Positions 63,801 to 64,000 of a stretch of 64,000 bases of DNA are shown here, piece after piece. The first letter of the stretch is position 1; every line of letters begins with the position of its first letter. Made by a program: the position numbers and the translations under genes. The notes beneath the pieces are model-generated. The model ran no database searches, was not told the origin of the DNA, and was given only the letters and a program-made list of their open reading frames with translations. The stretch is from Xylocopa sonorina (Eukaryota > Arthropoda > Insecta > Hymenoptera > Apidae), in the NCBI RefSeq assembly GCF_050948175.1, contig NW_027490108.1:1612001-1676000 (forward strand). The letters run 5' to 3'.

Positions 63801-64000
63801 ATAACTTCTGCAGATGTCTAGGTATCGTAGCAATAGAGTTCTAATGCTTCTTACAACGCGATATCGCATCTCATTTCTATGTTTCATGGTAAGATATAAT
63901 ATGATTTGCTAAGTGTCATGTATTCCTCGTCTACACTTCAAATGAATGTAAATGCGACACTTCTTTGCTAGGAAATAGCGTCTGCAGATGTCTAGGTATC
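57367..64000 (+). repeat. Right-hand copy of the 43-53 kb block
   Basis: The end of the window repeats 43.3-52.9 kb in three segments: 57367-58932, about 58935-61750 and about 61.8 kb to the window end. The offsets fall stepwise (14067, 12675, about 11290 bp). Each step is a whole number of monomers after allowing for small indels: eight monomers lost at the first step, and two 4-mer units lost at the second. The copy runs off the end of the window. Confidence 0.8.
60490..61870 (+). repeat. 4-mer array, two units of ~695 bp
   Basis: This is the right-hand counterpart of the four-unit array at 47.8-50.6 kb, with only two units. The CTCACATCTATG landmark lies at about 60570 and 61265. The one-base deletion AAGTGTATGC near 61308 is shared with the unit at about 48633, which links these two units to the first two of the left array. 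Confidence 0.83.

Larger units (their letters stand above)
1..64000 (+). repeat. Satellite DNA array, ~174-bp monomer, whole window
   Basis: The window is a single head-to-tail array of one satellite family, about 368 monomers. Every line shares the same order of landmarks: AGGAAAT, TTTGCAGATGTCTA, TCGTAG, GCTTCTTAAAACG, ATCGCATCTCATTTC, ATGTTTCATG, AAGATATAAT, GCGAAGTGTTATG, CCTCGTCTAC, AAATGCGACAC. Measured spacing between successive AGGAAAT anchors is 173-175 bp, with 172 bp in one right-hand subfamily. All copies point the same way and I saw no inserted element, unique spacer or array edge, so both ends of the array lie outside the window. A typical copy is 36% GC. This stands as the annotation for every stretch without a gene. 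The organism is a eukaryote; the satellite family is not one I recognise. Confidence 0.98.

Noticed and set aside
1..64000. CRISPR array
   Set aside because: Spacing of repeated motifs is about 174 bp and the whole unit is conserved. There are no short identical repeats separated by unique spacers, and no cas-like genes.
1..64000. Transposon, retroelement or tRNA/rRNA genes within the array
   Set aside because: The monomer register continues through every stretch I read. No terminal repeats, target-site duplications, polymerase-like frames or cloverleaf-like sequence interrupt it.
1..64000. CENP-B box
   Set aside because: I looked for the TTCG....A..CGGG pattern and its complement in the common monomer forms and did not see it. 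A full pattern search of all copies was not possible by eye.
1..64000. Promoters or TATA boxes from AAGATATAATAT-like motifs
   Set aside because: The motif occurs once per monomer across the array as part of the satellite consensus, so it gives no positional evidence for transcription start sites.
1..64000. Inverted or dyad organisation of monomer blocks
   Set aside because: All monomers read in the same direction. The only inverted repeats are short palindromes inside the unit.

Overview
The whole 64 kb window is one uninterrupted array of a eukaryotic satellite DNA. I found no gene, RNA gene, transposon, CRISPR array or unique sequence in it. The unit is about 174 bp. Anchor copies of the AGGAAAT motif start at 1, 176, 350, 523, 697, 871, 1045 and 1219, so spacing is 173-175 bp and the window holds roughly 368 monomers. 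All are in the same orientation, with no inversion or foreign insertion seen. My hand count of a typical monomer gives 36% GC and 9 CpG against about 5.7 expected, so CpG is not depleted. That fits a lineage without heavy CpG methylation, such as many invertebrates, but this is inference. I cannot name the species or match the satellite to a published family.

The interest lies in the higher-order structure. Monomers differ by diagnostic variants, and blocks of several monomers are repeated as units whose lengths are whole numbers of monomers. From left to right: (1) about 1-23.3 kb is a long-period array with block offsets of 6609, 6781, 7305 and 7479 bp, carrying two divergent monomer types seen only here. 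Nested in it are a 5-mer duplication (869 bp), a 12-mer tandem duplication (2088 bp) and a 17-mer tandem duplication (2958 bp) whose two copies look identical by eye. (2) About 23.7-25.5 kb is a 5-mer tandem duplication (870 bp). (3) About 26.5-35 kb has an 11-mer tandem duplication (1914 bp) and a partial copy 4.35 kb further on. (4) About 35-42 kb has 7-mer (1216 bp) and 14-mer (2434 bp) repeats with monomers lost and gained inside them. (5) About 42-64 kb has a 12-mer array (2086 bp), 4-mer arrays (695 bp) and a large duplication of the 43-53 kb block at 57-64 kb, in which the 4-mer is present four times in one copy and twice in the other. A 172-bp monomer with a 2-bp deletion appears from about 36 kb rightward.

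The minus strand holds many open frames of 70-347 codons encoding a repeated, arginine-rich 58-residue peptide. They follow from 174 being divisible by 3 and from one stop-free frame, and I do not annotate them as genes. The monomer carries several perfect palindromes, and its length is close to a nucleosome repeat. With the higher-order structure, this makes a centromeric or pericentromeric role plausible but unproven. A cluster of about 20 single- or two-base indels at 47.7-54.7 kb looks like lower-quality consensus sequence. No multi-gene biological system is present; the finding is a layered, apparently actively rearranging satellite array.
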